11,671 bases of DNA from an uncultured Kouleothrix sp. (GCA_937858455.1 CALLYN010000291.1:1-11671); one strand, 5' to 3'; positions 4,909 to 11,671 are shown, numbered from the stretch's first letter. The notes: generated from the sequence alone by a model not told the origin. Program-made: numbers and translations.

Positions 4909-7335
4909 CTACTGCTCGATCGGTCGTTGCGACAACAAGGTTCGAACAAGCGCCTCAAGGCGCTCAATGGCGAATGGCTTGGCGATATAGGGGTTGCCAG
5001 TCTGGGCGATGCGCGCCTGGGTTGCCGCGCTGAGCATATCGCCGGTGACGAATACCACGCGCGCCGCGAGCTCGGGGTTCAGCTGCTTGATGACCTGGTG
5101 TAGTTCAAAACCACTCATTCCAGGCATTTTAACATCACTGAGTATCAAGTCAAATGGCTCGCGTTTAATCCGCTCGATCGCGGCCGCGCCGCTGTCGACG
5201 ATCATCGGCTCGTGGCCAAGCTGGCGCAGGAGCCGCGCCAGCAGCCGCGCTACCGGTTCTTCGTCGTCGACCACCAGCACCCGGCAGCGCGGGGTGTTTT
5301 CGGCCACGCGCGCGTCGTCGTCGAGCAGGATGCCATCGGTGGCTGGCCCTTGCAACAGCGGCAGCGCCACCGAGAGGGTTGTGCCGCTACCTGGCTCGCT
5401 TTCGGCCCAGATCCGCCCGCCGTGCTCGCGCACGATGCCGAAGCAGATCGACAGGCCTAGGCCGGTGCCCTGGCCGACTGGCTTGGTGGTATAGAACGGG
5501 TCGAAGATCCGGTTCAGATCGCGCGCGGCGATGCCTACGCCGGTATCGCCCACGGCCAGCACCACCGACGGCTGGCTGGCGGCGCCGCTCTCGCCGGGAG
5601 TGGTGGCTACATAGGTGCGCAGTGTCAGCGTGCCGGGGCCACCGCGCTCGGTGATCGCCTGGTGGGCATTGTTGATCAGGTTGAGGATGACCTGCTGGAG
5701 CTGGAAGGGGTCGGCGATCGTGTTCGGCAGGTTCGGGTCGAAGTCGAGCACGACGCTGATGTTGTCGACGCGCAGCTGGTAGGCGCGCAGGCTGAGCGTA
5801 TTTCGAAAGACTTCGTTGAGGTTGACGGTGCTGCGCTCGGGCTTGTGCTCGCGGGCGAACACCAGCAGGTTCTGCACGATCCGCGCGGCGCGCTCGGCCT
5901 GGGTGTTGATGTGCTTCAAGTCGTCGCGCATATCGTCGCGCAGGGTGGTGTCGCGCAGCATCAGCTGGGTATAGCCCGAGATGCTGGTGAGCGGGTTGTT
6001 CAGCTCGTGCGCCACGCCGGCCACCAGCTGGCCGATCGACGAGAGCTTTTCGGAGTGGATCAGCTGCTCTTCGAGCCGGCGGCGCTCGGTGAGGTTGCGC
6101 GCAATACAGTGCACCCCGCCGGTGCGCCCGTGGCCGTGCAGCAGCCGCGCGCTGACCTCGAGCACCAGGGTTTCGCCGTCGGGGCGGCGCAGCTGCAGCT
6201 CGAATGGCTGAGTGCTGTTGCCCATCAGCAGGCCGGCGAAGCGCTGCTCGGCGGCATCCCAGGCCTCGGCCACGGCCAGGTCGCGCAGCGGCCGCCCAAC
6301 CAGCTGGGCCTCGTCGTAGCCAATCAGCGTGGTGCCGATATTGTTGATGCTCTGGATGTGCAGCTGCCGATCGAGGGTGAAGATCAGATCGTAGGCGTTG
6401 GCGAACAGATCGCGGTAGCGCTCTTCGCTGCTCTTGACTTCGGAGTACAGCCGGGCGTTCTCGATCGCGATCGCGGCGTAGTCGGCCAGCGCCGAGAGCA
6501 GGTACTGGTCGTTCTCGCTGAAGGTGCGCTCGGCCTGCTGGTTGTCGACGGCCAGCACGCCGATCGCGTGATTGCCGACGGTGAGCGGCACCTGCAAGAT
6601 CGCCCGCACCAGAAAGCCAGTCTTGACTTTCAAGTTCGCGCCGGCGCTGGCTTTATCGAGCCGCACCGGCTTGCCGCTGCGCACCACCTGGCCGGCCAGC
6701 GTATCTTCGATCGGCATACGCATGCGCTGGGCGCGCTGCTCGCCGAGGTTTTTGGCGGCGCGCAGGTACAGCTCGTCGGCGTTCTGATCGCGCAGCAGCA
6801 GAAAGCCCTCTTCGGCGCGGGTGATATACACCGCCGCCTCGACAATGCGCTCGAGCAGCTCTTCCAGATCGAGCAGCGCGCTGACCGACTGGCCGATCGA
6901 GTACAGCACCGTCAGCTCTTTCACGCGCTGCTGTAGGTTGCGCGTCAGCTGCTCTTTCTCGCGGCGCAGCCGGCGCTCGCGCAGCGCCTGGTCGATCACC
7001 GCCTGGGCCTCGGTTTCGCTGAATGGCTTGATCAGGTAGTTGCGCGCGCCGAGCCGGAATGCCTCGACGGCGATACCCTCCGAGCCGTGCGCGGTCATCA
7101 GGATCACCGGCACGTCGTAGCCCTCCTGGGCGATCAGGCGCAGCAGATCGAGGCCGCTAATATCGGGCAGCTGCAGGTCGAGCAAGATAAGATCGGGGAG
7201 CCGCTGGCGCAGCCGGTTGAGACCCTGGCGCCCGGTGTTGGCGATCGCCGAGGTGTAGCCAAGCTCGGGCAGAATGTACTCCGCCAGCATGGCGCAGATC
7301 TGCTGGCTGTCGTCGATGATCAGGATCTCTTCCAT
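4909..7335 (-). CDS. Soluble hybrid histidine kinase, REC-GAF-PAS-HisKA-HATPase-REC (808 aa)
   Basis: This is a cytoplasmic signalling kinase with no membrane segment. An N-terminal receiver domain (1-120) has Asp8/Asp9, phospho-acceptor Asp53, Thr81 and Lys103. A coiled linker (about 108-140) precedes a GAF domain (about 145-297) and a PAS domain (about 305-420). HisKA carries the phospho-His in GVAHELNNPLTS (His443). The HATPase shows the N box QVILNLINNAHQA (547-560), G1 box GDTGVG (596-601), F box FDPFYTT (611-617) and G2 box GQGTGLGL (621-628). The C-terminal receiver (about 684-800) has Asp690/Asp691, phospho-acceptor Asp734 and Lys786. Having a receiver at each end suggests input from another kinase as well as onward phosphotransfer. 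There is no output domain and no adjacent response regulator. No ribosome site is visible before the ATG. The signal sensed is unknown. Confidence 0.93.
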   Translation of the reverse strand: MEEILIIDDSQQICAMLAEYILPELGYTSAIANTGRQGLNRLRQRLPDLILLDLQLPDISGLDLLRLIAQEGYDVPVILMTAHGSEGIAVEAFRLGARNYLIKPFSETEAQAVIDQALRERRLRREKEQLTRNLQQRVKELTVLYSIGQSVSALLDLEELLERIVEAAVYITRAEEGFLLLRDQNADELYLRAAKNLGEQRAQRMRMPIEDTLAGQVVRSGKPVRLDKASAGANLKVKTGFLVRAILQVPLTVGNHAIGVLAVDNQQAERTFSENDQYLLSALADYAAIAIENARLYSEVKSSEERYRDLFANAYDLIFTLDRQLHIQSINNIGTTLIGYDEAQLVGRPLRDLAVAEAWDAAEQRFAGLLMGNSTQPFELQLRRPDGETLVLEVSARLLHGHGRTGGVHCIARNLTERRRLEEQLIHSEKLSSIGQLVAGVAHELNNPLTSISGYTQLMLRDTTLRDDMRDDLKHINTQAERAARIVQNLLVFAREHKPERSTVNLNEVFRNTLSLRAYQLRVDNISVVLDFDPNLPNTIADPFQLQQVILNLINNAHQAITERGGPGTLTLRTYVATTPGESGAASQPSVVLAVGDTGVGIAARDLNRIFDPFYTTKPVGQGTGLGLSICFGIVREHGGRIWAESEPGSGTTLSVALPLLQGPATDGILLDDDARVAENTPRCRVLVVDDEEPVARLLARLLRQLGHEPMIVDSGAAAIERIKREPFDLILSDVKMPGMSGFELHQVIKQLNPELAARVVFVTGDMLSAATQARIAQTGNPYIAKPFAIERLEALVRTLLSQRPIEQ

Positions 7336-7393
7336 AGGGTGTCACGGGTGTTGCGCTGGGTTGGCATTGTTCTTGAAGTATTTCCAGTGTTTC

Positions 7394-7422
7394 ATTATAC
7401 AGCAGCGAGGCAAGCTCGCCAA
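7394..7422 (-). promoter_or_regulatory. Promoter of the hybrid kinase gene
   Basis: On the minus strand TTGGCG (7422-7417, 4 of 6) and TATAAT (7399-7394, exact) are separated by 17 bases. Transcription would begin near 7387, giving a 5' leader of about 50 bases without a clear Shine-Dalgarno site. The divergent htrA-type gene shares this 271-base spacer; I find no convincing promoter for it in the remaining bases (7423-7594). Confidence 0.65.
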
Positions 7423-7606
7423 CCGCGGCGGCTTACGACATTACTATGCCAGCGCCGGGCGCCTACCATGGCTCATCCGTTTCTCATCCCTTCCTCACGG
7501 CTGGCTCAATTTATGTTGGCATACTAATACCAGCAACAAAGCGCATTACCATGCCCGGCGTGATAGATTGGCCGGGCCGATGGGTGAAGTGATTGAGGAG
7601 GTTCCG

Positions 7607-8842
7607 ATGGAACGTCGTACACGAATTTTGGTGATAGTTGCCCTGGTGGTGACATTTTTGTTAGGCACGGCGATGGGCGGGGTGATCGGCGGCGGGGCGG
7701 CGTATTATTTCTCGCGGAGCGCGTCGTCGCAGTCGGCCGCGCAGCCGCAGCCGCGCCCGGTGTCGAATATCGAGGCGCAGGTGCAGCCCACGCCTATCCC
7801 GGCGCCGCGCACCGCGCCGCAGCCGCAGAGCGGCGATAGCAGCGTGGTGGTGGCGGTGAAGCAGATCTCGCCGGCGGTGGTAACGGTGGTGAACACGCTG
7901 CGGCCCGACGCGCAGCCGAACGACGCGCAGCTGCCGTTCCCGATTCCCGGCCAGGATCAGCCGCAGCAGCGCCAGCAGCGCGCCAGCGGCTCGGGTGTGA
8001 TCATCAGCGGCGACGGCTATGTGGTGACGAACAACCATGTGGTCGAGAGCGCGGCCTCGCTTGCGGTAATCTTCGCCGATGGCACGCGCCACGACGCCGA
8101 GCTGATCGGCACCGACCCGCTGAGCGACCTGGCCGTGATTCGCGTGAAGGAGGCCGTGCCGAGCTTCGCGGCGCTAGGCGACTCCGACGCGCTGCAGCCG
8201 GGCGAGACGGTGATCGCGATCGGCAGCCCGCTGGGCGATTTCAAGAACTCGGTGACGGTGGGCGTGGTGAGCGCGCTGAACCGCACGGTGCCGGGCAGCG
8301 GCCAGGAAGGCCTGATCCAGACCGACGCGGCGATCAACCACGGCAATAGCGGCGGCCCGCTGGTGAACCTGCGCGGCGAGGTGATCGGCATCAACACGCT
8401 GGTGGTGCGCGGCAATGGCCTCAGCGGCGATCAGGCCGAGGGCCTGGGCTTCTCGGTGCCGAGCAACACGGTGAAGCACGTCAGCGACGACCTGATCGCC
8501 CAGGGCAAGGTCGAGTACCCATATCTCGGCATCAGCTATAGCATGATCGACGCCGACACTGCGGCCCAGGCGAACCTGCCGGTGCAAAATGGCGCGCTGA
8601 TCGGCCCGCGCAGCCCGAACGAGCCGGCCGTAGTCGACGGCACGCCGGCGGCCAAGGCGGGCCTGCGCGATGGCGATATTATTACGGCGATCGGCGGCAC
8701 CAAGCTCGACAGCAATACCTCGCTGCGCGCCGCGCTGCTGAAGCACAAGCCGGGCGAGACGGTGCAGCTCGAGGTGCTGCGCGACGGCAAGACGCTGACT
8801 GTGGATGTGACGCTGGCGACGCGGCCGGGCGATCTGCAGTAG
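7607..8842 (+). CDS. HtrA/DegQ-type trypsin-like serine protease with PDZ domain (411 aa)
   Basis: S1C-family protease that degrades or refolds damaged proteins outside the cytoplasmic membrane. A signal anchor (about 6-35) is followed by a Pro/Gln-rich linker (about 40-76). The protease domain shows the full triad: His144 in VTNNHVVES, Asp174 in DPLSDLAVI and Ser248 in HGNSGGPLV. The residue before GNSGGP is His rather than the usual Pro. A single PDZ domain occupies about 310-405, with substrate-binding region YLGIS and the usual AAKAGLRDGDIITAIGG stretch. The frame is open upstream to 7274, but ATG at 7607 has GAGGAGG (7595-7601) 5 bases before it and opens directly into the charged MERRTR ahead of the membrane segment. 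It ends in a strong terminator and is divergent from the hybrid kinase. No CIRCE or other heat-shock operator is visible. Confidence 0.93.
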   Translation: MERRTRILVIVALVVTFLLGTAMGGVIGGGAAYYFSRSASSQSAAQPQPRPVSNIEAQVQPTPIPAPRTAPQPQSGDSSVVVAVKQISPAVVTVVNTLRPDAQPNDAQLPFPIPGQDQPQQRQQRASGSGVIISGDGYVVTNNHVVESAASLAVIFADGTRHDAELIGTDPLSDLAVIRVKEAVPSFAALGDSDALQPGETVIAIGSPLGDFKNSVTVGVVSALNRTVPGSGQEGLIQTDAAINHGNSGGPLVNLRGEVIGINTLVVRGNGLSGDQAEGLGFSVPSNTVKHVSDDLIAQGKVEYPYLGISYSMIDADTAAQANLPVQNGALIGPRSPNEPAVVDGTPAAKAGLRDGDIITAIGGTKLDSNTSLRAALLKHKPGETVQLEVLRDGKTLTVDVTLATRPGDLQ

Positions 8843-8864
8843 CGCGGAGGGAAAGAAACGGAGG

Positions 8865-8911
8865 CCAGGAGCCAGGCGCCGCAATCAGGCGGCGCCTGGC
8901 TCCTGGTTTTT
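8865..8911 (+). terminator. Strong intrinsic terminator of htrA-type gene, 18-bp perfect stem
   Basis: An 18-bp perfect stem (8865-8882 with 8889-8906) and a 6-base loop AATCAG are followed by TTTTT (8907-8911) and CGTTT. It lies 22 bases after the protease stop. On the minus strand it is followed by a weaker TTTCTTT tail, so it can serve both converging genes. The TGA stop of the HIT/GalT-like gene sits inside the loop, so its 3' arm is translated as that gene's last codons. Confidence 0.93.
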
Positions 8912-9976
8912 CGTTTGCAGCGCAGCGGCAACCTCGAATGGATCGGTCGAGATGACATTCGCGGCGAACAGCTCCATTGCGCCTACGTCGTTGCGGTTGG
9001 TCAGCGGGTTGCCGCGGTCGCCGATGCGCGCCATCGCCGGCACGCCGCTCCAATCTTCGGCTGTGGCGGCGAGGGGCGGCAGCGCGATCGCCAGGTTGAA
9101 TGCGCGCAGCCCCTGCTCGTCGATCAGCCGGCGCACCAGCGCGGCCAGTGGCGCGATCAGCTGCTCGGCGGTGTCGGCGCAGAGCAGCAGCTCGCCATTG
9201 CGCATTGGCGTGAGGTGCGCGAGGATGTGCGCGTTGTCGTGGCGGATCGACAAGCCCAGCGCATCGTGCAGCGCCGCGAGGTCGGCGAAGAAGGGCGCGC
9301 CAGTGGCGGCGCGGTAGCTTTCGGCGGCGCGGCGCCAGCACTCGACGCGCGCGAAATGCATGCCGCGCGTCAGCGCCACCTGCATATGGCCGTGCATCAT
9401 GGTGGCGCCGCTCTTCGGCAGGCAGTTCCAGATGATCAGCGGGTAGACTGCGGCCGGGTCGTGGGCGTGGGCGGCGGCGATCCAGCGCAGCGCCACGTCG
9501 ATGAAGTCGGCGATCTGGGCTGGGCCAGGGCGCAGCGGGTGCGGGTCGTCGAAGATCACCAGGCCGTGCCAGCCGTCGTACTTGGCCACGTTCGAGGCGC
9601 TCACGCAGAACCTGCCGCGGATGCGCCCAAACACATCGGCGGTGGTGTCGCGCTCGGGGTAGGCGAAAATATCGTGCTCGGCCAGCTCGTGGGCGATCCA
9701 GCGCTCGATCGCCTCGTCTTCGGCCGCGCCGGTGTGCGGGCGGTGCGCGCGCACCGGGTTGAACAGCGCAGTTTCGAGCGTCAGGCGATTGGTGACCTTG
9801 ACGACCAGCTGCTCGCGAATCTGGGCGACGTCGCCGAAATGCTCGATGATCCAGGGCTCCATCGCCGGCGGTGGGACGGCCTGGCTGCGCATTACCACAA
9901 CGTGGTACATGCGCTCGGCAATGGCGCGTAGGGCCGGCGGCAGCGCGGCGATCTGTTCGTGGATGGTCGCGATCAT
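8885..9976 (-). CDS. HIT/GalT-like nucleotidyltransferase-family protein (363 aa)
   Basis: This looks like the HIT superfamily branch that includes galactose-1-phosphate uridylyltransferase and Ap4A phosphorylase. PKSGATMMHGHMQ (187-199) gives a His195-x-His197-x-Gln199 motif, the nucleotide-transfer active site of that branch, preceded by SNVAKYDGWHGLVIFDDP (128-145). The paired-cysteine zinc motifs of classical GalT are absent. A second region (about 305-345) carries PPLAATAEDWSGVP and RIGDRGNPLTNRND. The length is near that of GalT. The open frame extends to 10087, but ATG at 9976 fits a -10-like box ending 7 bases upstream and no ribosome site, as in leaderless mRNAs. The last codons overlap the bidirectional terminator. 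The substrate is unknown: sugar phosphate or dinucleoside polyphosphate are the likely options. Confidence 0.75.
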   Translation of the reverse strand: MIATIHEQIAALPPALRAIAERMYHVVVMRSQAVPPPAMEPWIIEHFGDVAQIREQLVVKVTNRLTLETALFNPVRAHRPHTGAAEDEAIERWIAHELAEHDIFAYPERDTTADVFGRIRGRFCVSASNVAKYDGWHGLVIFDDPHPLRPGPAQIADFIDVALRWIAAAHAHDPAAVYPLIIWNCLPKSGATMMHGHMQVALTRGMHFARVECWRRAAESYRAATGAPFFADLAALHDALGLSIRHDNAHILAHLTPMRNGELLLCADTAEQLIAPLAALVRRLIDEQGLRAFNLAIALPPLAATAEDWSGVPAMARIGDRGNPLTNRNDVGAMELFAANVISTDPFEVAAALQTKNQEPGAA

Positions 9977-9983
9977 CAATGCT

Positions 9984-9989
9984 ATTGTA
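9984..9989 (-). promoter_or_regulatory. -10-like box for a leaderless transcript
   Basis: TACAAT on the minus strand (5 of 6 consensus) ends exactly 7 bases before the ATG at 9976, so transcription could start at the A of the start codon. No Shine-Dalgarno sequence precedes the ATG and no good -35 is seen. From here to the MITE-like element (9990-10118) I see no other feature. Confidence 0.4.
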
Positions 9990-10118
9990 CTCGATCTCTG
10001 GCCGCCGGCCCTGGCCTGCGCTCGTGATTTCCGGCCATCCGCATTCCGATTACGGTGGTGGCGCGGCCGGGATGCCGCCTGGCGCATCCTGTTTCGCCTG
10101 TGGCATTCGGCTGATTAC

Positions 10119-10302
10119 TTTAGGACTTACGAAGTTGCGCTGTTCGGCTTCCCGAGGCCGTGCATGGTGCCTGCGGCAGCATGGTACTTTTTGATCGTCG
10201 TGTATGCGGTTTTTCCTCGCTGTGCGCGGAAAAACCGCATACGTCCAAAAGAAAAATATCGCTCTGCCGAAGGCTAAGCACGCCAACTGCGTCAGTCCTT
10301 TA
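10119..10302. mobile_element. MITE-like element, 176 bp plus TTTA target duplications
   Basis: Terminal inverted repeats GGACTTACGAAGTTG (10123-10137) and CAACTGCGTCAGTCC (10284-10298) match at 13 of 15 positions. Both ends are flanked by the direct repeat TTTA (10119-10122 and 10299-10302), as expected for a target-site duplication. There is no credible coding sequence inside; short open frames there are accidents of the inverted repeat. A strong hairpin lies near its centre. The GGACTTACG-type end resembles ends I associate with IS5-type elements, but that is recollection, and the parent element is not in the window. Confidence 0.65.
10202..10242. repeat. Central 15-bp-stem hairpin of the MITE-like element
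   Basis: GTATGCGGTTTTTCC (10202-10216) and GGAAAAACCGCATAC (10228-10242) are perfect reverse complements with an 11-base loop, itself holding CGC/GCG. On both strands the T-run is in the 5' arm, so it is not an intrinsic terminator. It lies 11 bases off the exact centre of the element. Confidence 0.85.
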
Positions 10303-10320
10303 CTTGCTGTATGGTGGGGG

Positions 10321-10347
10321 TTCGGGGGCGGCGGAGTTGCCCCCGAA
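10321..10347. repeat. First of two tandem hairpins upstream of the LysR gene
   Basis: TTCGGGGGC (10321-10329) pairs perfectly with GCCCCCGAA (10339-10347) around a 9-base loop. It ends 2 bases before the next hairpin, and both begin with TTCG and end with CGAA, which suggests one composite unit. Confidence 0.75.
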
Positions 10348-10349
10348 AG

Positions 10350-10392
10350 TTCGTTTTGCCCTGCCCGCCGAAGCCGGGCAGGGCAAAACGAA
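10350..10392. repeat. Second tandem hairpin, 18-bp perfect stem
   Basis: Positions 10350-10367 and 10375-10392 are perfect 18-base reverse complements (TTCGTTTTGCCCTGCCCG and its complement) with a 7-base loop. On the minus strand the loop contains C-TTCG-G, an exceptionally stable RNA tetraloop. The T-rich part is in the 5' arm on both strands, so it lacks the terminator layout. It looks like a dispersed palindromic repeat or a structural RNA element. Confidence 0.8.
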
Positions 10393-10398
10393 AGTGAT

Positions 10399-10426
10399 CA
10401 AACGGAGTTTGTATAGGCGCCGTTTG
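10399..10426. promoter_or_regulatory. Inverted repeat CAAACGG/CCGTTTG near the LysR promoter
   Basis: Seven-base perfect arms (10399-10405 and 10420-10426) flank a 14-base spacer and overlap the start of the putative -35 box. This is a plausible autoregulatory site for the LysR protein, though it is not a textbook T-N11-A motif. Confidence 0.3.
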
Positions 10427-10452
10427 CCGAAGCTCACTATCTCGTTTAAGAT
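10424..10452 (+). promoter_or_regulatory. Candidate promoter of the LysR gene
   Basis: TTGCCG (10424-10429) and TAAGAT (10447-10452), each 4 of 6 consensus, are separated by 17 bases. Transcription would start near 10459, about 27 bases before the chosen ATG at 10486. Confidence 0.45.
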
Positions 10453-10485
10453 GAATCCAGATCAGAAATGTATGGATTGCAGGCT

Positions 10486-11382
10486 ATGGAGCTACGGCAC
10501 CTGGTCTATTTTGAGGCGGTGGCGCGCCACCAGCACGTTTCGCAGGCGGCGGCCGAGCTGTCGGTGGCGCAGCCGGCAGTGAGCCGGCAGATCCGCGATC
10601 TTGAGAACGAGCTAGGCGTGGCGCTGTTTGAGCGGGTTGGGCGCAATGTGCGGCTGACCGACGCGGGCTACGCGCTGCTCGATCACGTGCGGATCGTGCT
10701 GGCGCAGCTCGAGGCGGCGCGCGCCGAGATGCGCGAGCGCGTGGGCTTGCACAGCGGGCGCGCCGCGATCGGCGCGCCGCCGTCGGTTGGCGTGCAGCTG
10801 CTGCCGCCGATCCTGGCGCAGTTCAACCAGCAGTACCCACGGCTCCAGCTGGTGCTCCGCGAGGGCGGTACGCAGACGATGCTGTCGCTGCTTGAGACTG
10901 GCGAGGTCGATCTGGCGGTGGTGACACTGCCGGTAGCACGGCGCGGCCTGCACGTCACCACGCTGTTCAGCGAGGAGCTGGTGATTGTGGTGGCGCCGTC
11001 GCACCCGCTGGCGGCGCGCAAGCACGTGGCGCTGGCCGGGCTGTCGGGCGAGGCGTTTCTGCTGTACCCGCGCGGCTATGGCATGCGCGAGCAGACACTG
11101 CTGGCCTGCGCGCAGGCTGGTTTCACGCCGCGGATCGTGCTCGACGGCGGCGAGATGGATATGGTGCTGCGCATGGCCGAGCTGGGGCTGGGCATCGCGC
11201 TGATGCCGCGGCTGGCGCTGCACGGCAACACCCGGCTGGCGGCGCTGCGCGTGAGCGATCAGAAGCTGCGCCGCACCATGGCGCTGGTGTCGCGCGAGGA
11301 TCGTGCGCTGGCGCCGGCCGCGCGTGCGCTGCGCGAGTTCCTCGAGACGCGCCTGGCCGAGCTGCCGCCGGCCAGTGGCTAG
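10486..11382 (+). CDS. LysR-type transcriptional regulator (298 aa)
   Basis: Standard LTTR length and layout. The N-terminal winged helix-turn-helix begins MELRHLVYFEAVARHQHVSQ and continues through AVSRQIRDLENELG (about 31-44) and LFERVGRNVRLTDAG. A linker helix (about 60-88) follows, then a two-lobed effector-binding domain (about 90-290), with ILAQFNQQYPRLQLVL, GEVDLAVVTLP and GLGIALMPRLAL as recognisable family stretches. The frame opens at ATG 10468, but the family almost always starts at the ME-LRHL position, so I chose ATG 10486; both have weak ribosome sites. LTTRs usually control a divergent neighbour. Here a MITE-like element and two hairpins separate it from the divergent HIT/GalT-like gene, so the target is unclear, as is the effector. 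Confidence 0.92.
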   Translation: MELRHLVYFEAVARHQHVSQAAAELSVAQPAVSRQIRDLENELGVALFERVGRNVRLTDAGYALLDHVRIVLAQLEAARAEMRERVGLHSGRAAIGAPPSVGVQLLPPILAQFNQQYPRLQLVLREGGTQTMLSLLETGEVDLAVVTLPVARRGLHVTTLFSEELVIVVAPSHPLAARKHVALAGLSGEAFLLYPRGYGMREQTLLACAQAGFTPRIVLDGGEMDMVLRMAELGLGIALMPRLALHGNTRLAALRVSDQKLRRTMALVSREDRALAPAARALREFLETRLAELPPASG

Positions 11383-11671
11383 CCTTCGCCAGCGAGCGCG
11401 CCGATCAGCATGATTACGTTGCGGCCGGCATTTTCGCGCATCAGCAGGTAGTATAGCGGGTCGTCGCCCACGAACAGCACCTGCTCATCGGCGAATAGTG
11501 GCGGCCAGCCGGCAGCGCGCGCCGCGCCGACGAGCTCGCCGACGCCCATCCCAGCCGTCGCGGCGTTGCTGAGGTTGTCGCCCCAGGCATACTCGGTCGA
11601 TTGGCCAGCTGGACGATTGGCCGGGTCGGCGCGATCGGGGCGCAGCCGCAGCCACTCGGCCGGGCCGAGCC
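11379..11671 (-). CDS. Unidentified protein, C-terminal part, runs off the right edge
   Basis: An uninterrupted minus-strand frame from the window edge to TAG at 11381-11379 encodes about 96 residues. Its composition is protein-like: AEWLRLRPDRADPAN, then EYAWGDNLSNAATAGMGVG, then PPLFADEQVLFVGDDPLYYL, and the end MLIGALAEG. I do not recognise the family. The end converges on the LysR gene with no spacer: the palindrome CTAG (11379-11382) supplies a stop codon to both genes. No terminator separates them. The start and most of the gene are missing from the window, so the frame rests on openness and composition only. Confidence 0.6.
   Translation of the reverse strand, partial: LGPAEWLRLRPDRADPANRPAGQSTEYAWGDNLSNAATAGMGVGELVGAARAAGWPPLFADEQVLFVGDDPLYYLLMRENAGRNVIMLIGALAGEG

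Noticed and set aside
5662..6936. 424-codon plus-strand open frame opposite the hybrid kinase
   Set aside because: The kinase on the other strand has every expected motif; this frame encodes repetitive Val/Gln/Gly/Ala sequence typical of antisense GC-rich frames.
7336..7606. CIRCE or similar heat-shock operator upstream of the protease
   Set aside because: No TTAGCACTC-N9-GAGTGCTAA-like repeat or other long palindrome is present in the spacer.
8174..8884. 236-codon minus-strand open frame across the protease
   Set aside because: It overlaps the protease catalytic and PDZ regions, shows no motifs and has an Arg/His/Ala-biased composition.
10050..10286. Small coding sequences inside the MITE-like element (78 codons minus, overlapping plus frames)
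   Set aside because: The two strands yield near-identical peptide fragments (AVFPR..ARKNRI) because they read the same inverted repeat; this is not evidence of coding.
10350..10392. The 18-bp hairpin as an intrinsic terminator
   Set aside because: On both strands the T-run precedes the GC stem and A's follow it, the reverse of the terminator layout.

Overview
The window is a GC-rich bacterial chromosome segment with nine genes: eight complete and one running off the right edge. The gene set and the codon and base use fit a filamentous Chloroflexota genome of the Roseiflexus/Kouleothrix kind. That set includes a BCKDH-type E1 alpha, a bacterial IF-2B-family protein, a hybrid kinase with REC domains at both ends, and intergenic spacers rich in perfect hairpins. 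The lineage is an inference; no marker gene is present to settle it. No rRNA, tRNA or CRISPR array was seen.

Left third (1-4908), all on the minus strand: an IF-2B-family gene (3779-4708) is followed by a promoter region and then a tight three-gene operon (3497 down to 1310). The operon encodes a membrane-anchored protein with a calcium-type loop, a membrane-anchored glucosaminidase-like peptidoglycan hydrolase, and a membrane-anchored LytM/M23 protein lacking two canonical zinc ligands. After a 198-base leader with a possible promoter and an attenuator-like terminator comes a branched-chain 2-oxoacid dehydrogenase E1 alpha gene (95-1111). Two hairpins lie between that gene and the left edge.

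The most striking signal is the promoter of the three-gene operon. It has a consensus -35 (TTGACA), a 17-base spacer and a consensus -10 (TATAAT), with a perfect 14-base palindrome AGAACATATGTTCT filling the spacer. The palindrome matches the Gram-positive type LexA (SOS) box core GAAC-N4-GTTC. The operon may therefore be a damage-inducible set of cell-wall genes, comparable in logic to SOS-controlled division inhibitors or wall hydrolases in other bacteria. That role is inferred.

Middle (4909-8911): an 808-residue soluble hybrid histidine kinase (minus) is divergent from a membrane-anchored HtrA/DegQ-type protease (plus). The pair suggests stress sensing and envelope protein quality control, but no direct link is visible. 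HtrA ends in a strong 18-bp-stem terminator that also contains the 3' end of the converging HIT/GalT-like gene.

Right (8885-11671): the HIT/GalT-like gene (minus) has a -10-like box 7 bases before its ATG and no ribosome binding site, which suggests a leaderless mRNA. The 509-base spacer between it and a LysR regulator (plus) holds a previously unlabelled 176-bp MITE-like element (imperfect 15-bp terminal inverted repeats, TTTA target duplications, 15-bp central hairpin), then two tandem strong hairpins and the LysR promoter. The LysR gene converges on an unidentified partial gene, sharing a CTAG in which both stop codons lie.
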